Source: Saccoglossus kowalevskii
Lineage: Eukaryota > Hemichordata > Enteropneusta > Harrimaniidae
NCBI RefSeq assembly: GCF_000003605.2
Contig: NW_003156255.1
Span: 61,328 to 72,551, forward strand
DNA: 11,224 bases
Direction of reading: 5' to 3'
Shown piece after piece: positions 1 to 11,224 of the stretch. The translations under genes and the position numbers were made by a program. Each line of letters starts with the position of its first letter. The first letter of the stretch is position 1. The notes under the pieces were generated by a model. It saw only the letters and a list, made by a program, of their open reading frames with translations. It made no database searches and was not told where the DNA came from.

Positions 1-11224
<11,224 letters not shown>

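Overview
This window is eukaryotic and almost certainly metazoan. It is AT-rich, with no compact bacterial-style genes, and it holds one gene split by many GT-AG introns, all read from the minus strand. Reading right to left, I can chain 14 coding segments whose splice sites are all GT-AG and whose reading phases agree at all 13 junctions. Together they encode about 827 residues, open at both ends. The peptide resembles SPAG17 (sperm-associated antigen 17, the animal counterpart of Chlamydomonas PF6), a very large protein of the central-pair C1a projection of motile cilia and flagella. That assignment comes from recognising conserved blocks by eye and from memory; no search was run. The species cannot be named from this sequence. 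A ciliated marine invertebrate, perhaps an early-branching lineage such as a sponge or cnidarian, would fit the intron sizes, AT content and small transposon remnants, but this is a guess.

Layout in transcript order (right to left): exons e1-e3 (11224-9965) carry a conserved block ending in the FRNYLEHV region, followed by a Pro/Ser/Lys-rich tail. A 2.2-kb intron follows. Exon e4 (7790-7429) is a long, highly charged Ser/Lys/Glu linker. Exons e5-e8 (6883-5229) alternate conserved beta-rich stretches with acidic linkers. Exon e9 (4802-4627) is Pro/Lys/Gln-rich. Exons e10-e14 (4507-965) hold a run of 'DG' motif strands ([62 protein letters not shown]) that are the best evidence for SPAG17. The 5' part of the gene lies beyond the right edge. 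The 3' part lies beyond the left edge, because the leftmost 964 bases contain no convincing exon.

The introns contain most of the unexpected structure: a 980-bp, 28-unit, 35-bp minisatellite made of two diverged unit types plus recombinant hybrids; two copies of a TTAA-flanked, piggyBac-like MITE; two copies of a TA-flanked MITE; a GC-richer foldback element; and a pair of 17-bp inverted repeats about 700 bp apart. I see no new multi-gene system. The novelty here is in the repeats and in lineage-specific low-complexity linkers of a known ciliary protein.
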